A stretch of DNA of 50,243 nt, taken from IMG/VR virus record IMGVR_UViG_3300032315_000895, positions 1 to 50,243 of that record; one strand, written 5' to 3'. Positions 49,751 to 50,243 of this stretch are shown here, piece by piece; positions within the stretch are counted from its first letter, which is position 1; every line of letters starts with the position of its first letter. The notes under the pieces were generated by a model that saw nothing but the letters and a program-made list of their open reading frames with translations, had not been told where the DNA came from and searched no databases. Source of the stretch: a virus. The translations under genes and the position numbers were made by a program.

Positions 49751-49798
49751 GAGGCGGCCACGCGTCCTCGCCTACCCCGTGTGGCCGCCTCCGGCGGG
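49741..49798. terminator. Large hairpin between convergent genes
   Basis: GAGGCGGCCAC (49751-49761) pairs perfectly with GTGGCCGCCTC (49781-49791), and the outer CCCGCCG (49741-49747) pairs with CGGCGGG (49792-49798). It starts at the stop of the diphosphohydrolase gene and ends two bases before the integrase stop, so it can serve both strands. There is no T-run, so termination strength is uncertain. Confidence 0.55.
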
Positions 49799-49799
49799 C

Positions 49800-50243
49800 T
49801 TATCCTCGATGAATCGTCGGCAGGACGTGGCACGCGGGCGTGCTCAAGTCTGCATACCTGGGGTCGAGGTATGCCTTCGTGATTTTTGGGCTTGAGTGAT
49901 CGAGCAGGAGAGTTGGATTGCCTCCCCTCGCAGCGTAGTGACTCGCAGCACAGCGTCGGAGCTTGTGGAATTTTGCCTTCCTCCCGCTCCCCAGGCCCGC
50001 CGCCGTGACAATGTCGCCAAAACGCATCCAAATGTGCGTGTAGCAGCGATCCCAACGCCAGATCAGGTCCGTCGGCTTTCGCCCCTCGCACAGCTTGCCC
50101 ACGAGCAACGCCGTCTCGTCGGTGAGCGTGTAGAGCCGGTCTCGTTTGCCCCCCTTGCGGTTCTCGGCACGGACGAGCAGGCGAGCCCCGGACCAGTCCT
50201 CGACGCGAGCGGCGAAGATCGCGCCGCACCGTTCCGCCGACTC
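49800..50243 (-). CDS. int: Tyrosine recombinase (integrase), 5' end beyond window
   Basis: The C-terminal catalytic domain reads from the right edge of the window to TAA at 49800-49802. Catalytic elements in order are E-S-A-E-R-C-G-A (first Arg), a beta-hairpin with R-K-G-G-K-R-D-R (Lys), F-H-K-L-R-R-C-A-A-S (H-x-x-R), L-L-D-H-S-S-P-K-I-T (second His) and K-A-Y-L-D-P (tyrosine nucleophile). All are present, so it is probably active. It integrates and excises the element at an attachment site that should lie nearby. It is the only gene on the minus strand and faces the tail operon. Confidence 0.88.
   Translation of the reverse strand, partial: ESAERCGAIFAARVEDWSGARLLVRAENRKGGKRDRLYTLTDETALLVGKLCEGRKPTDLIWRWDRCYTHIWMRFGDIVTAAGLGSGRKAKFHKLRRCAASHYAARGGNPTLLLDHSSPKITKAYLDPRYADLSTPACHVLPTIHRG

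Noticed and set aside
1-50243. tRNA genes, rRNA, insertion sequences, lysis genes
   Set aside because: I looked for cloverleaf-like GGTTCGAATCC arms, transposase motifs, holin or endolysin motifs and found none I could support.

Overview
This GC-rich window is the structural half of a temperate, tailed bacteriophage or prophage with an HK97-like head and a long non-contractile (siphovirus-type) tail. The evidence is HNH endonuclease, small and large terminase, HK97-type portal, S78 prohead protease, HK97-fold major capsid protein, connectors, two tail-tube-like proteins, a lambda gpG/gpGT-type frameshifted chaperone, a very long tape measure, and a tyrosine integrase. Genes are packed with ATGA/GTGA stop-start overlaps. 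The host cannot be read from the sequence; a planctomycete-like environmental bacterium is only a guess from overall style. No replication, repressor, holin, endolysin or tRNA gene is recognisable.

Layout. 1-10.4 kb: small conserved phage proteins and a set of adhesin/fibre genes (leucine-rich repeat protein, collagen/collar-like repeat fibre, LamG and LamG/Fn3 proteins), then a sulfotransferase-like gene and an HNH gene. 10.4-10.9 kb: the only long non-coding gap, AT-richer, with terminator-like hairpins and probably cos. 10.9-13.0 kb: terminases. 13.0-28.5 kb: a greatly inflated head module of portal, polyprotein(s), protease and an ASCH-containing protein. 28.8-35.1 kb: capsid, decoration-like protein, glycosyltransferase, connectors, tail tube and chaperones. 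35.1-48.7 kb: tape measure, tail-tip genes and a 2398-residue repeat protein. 48.7-49.8 kb: small accessory genes (HExxH protein, dATP/dGTP diphosphohydrolase-like). 49.8-50.2 kb: integrase on the minus strand, running off the window.

Two things stand out. (1) The head proteins contain 12 copies of a 16-residue motif, R-[AG]-[FY]-C-[PA]-T-G-x-G-[GN]-G-[VIQ]-[DK]-N-[SD]-C, plus two C-x13-C variants. They separate non-structural domains (a zeta-toxin-like P-loop kinase, several GNAT-like modules, glycine-zipper hydrophobic segments, an ASCH domain and unknown domains) that are fused to or lie beside the portal and protease. This looks like a modular system for loading enzyme or effector cargo into the capsid, possibly released by the prohead protease. 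(2) The large terminase gene is interrupted inside its Walker A motif by 50 nt that form an almost perfect hairpin flanked by matching GGC glycine codons. Removing exactly these 50 nt restores PKKNGKST, an architecture strikingly like the 50-nt translational bypass of phage T4 gene 60.

Smaller points are a canonical -1 slippery site for the tail chaperone, a probable one-base frame break inside the polyprotein, and a hairpin that could mask the ribosome binding site of the second tail-tube-like gene.
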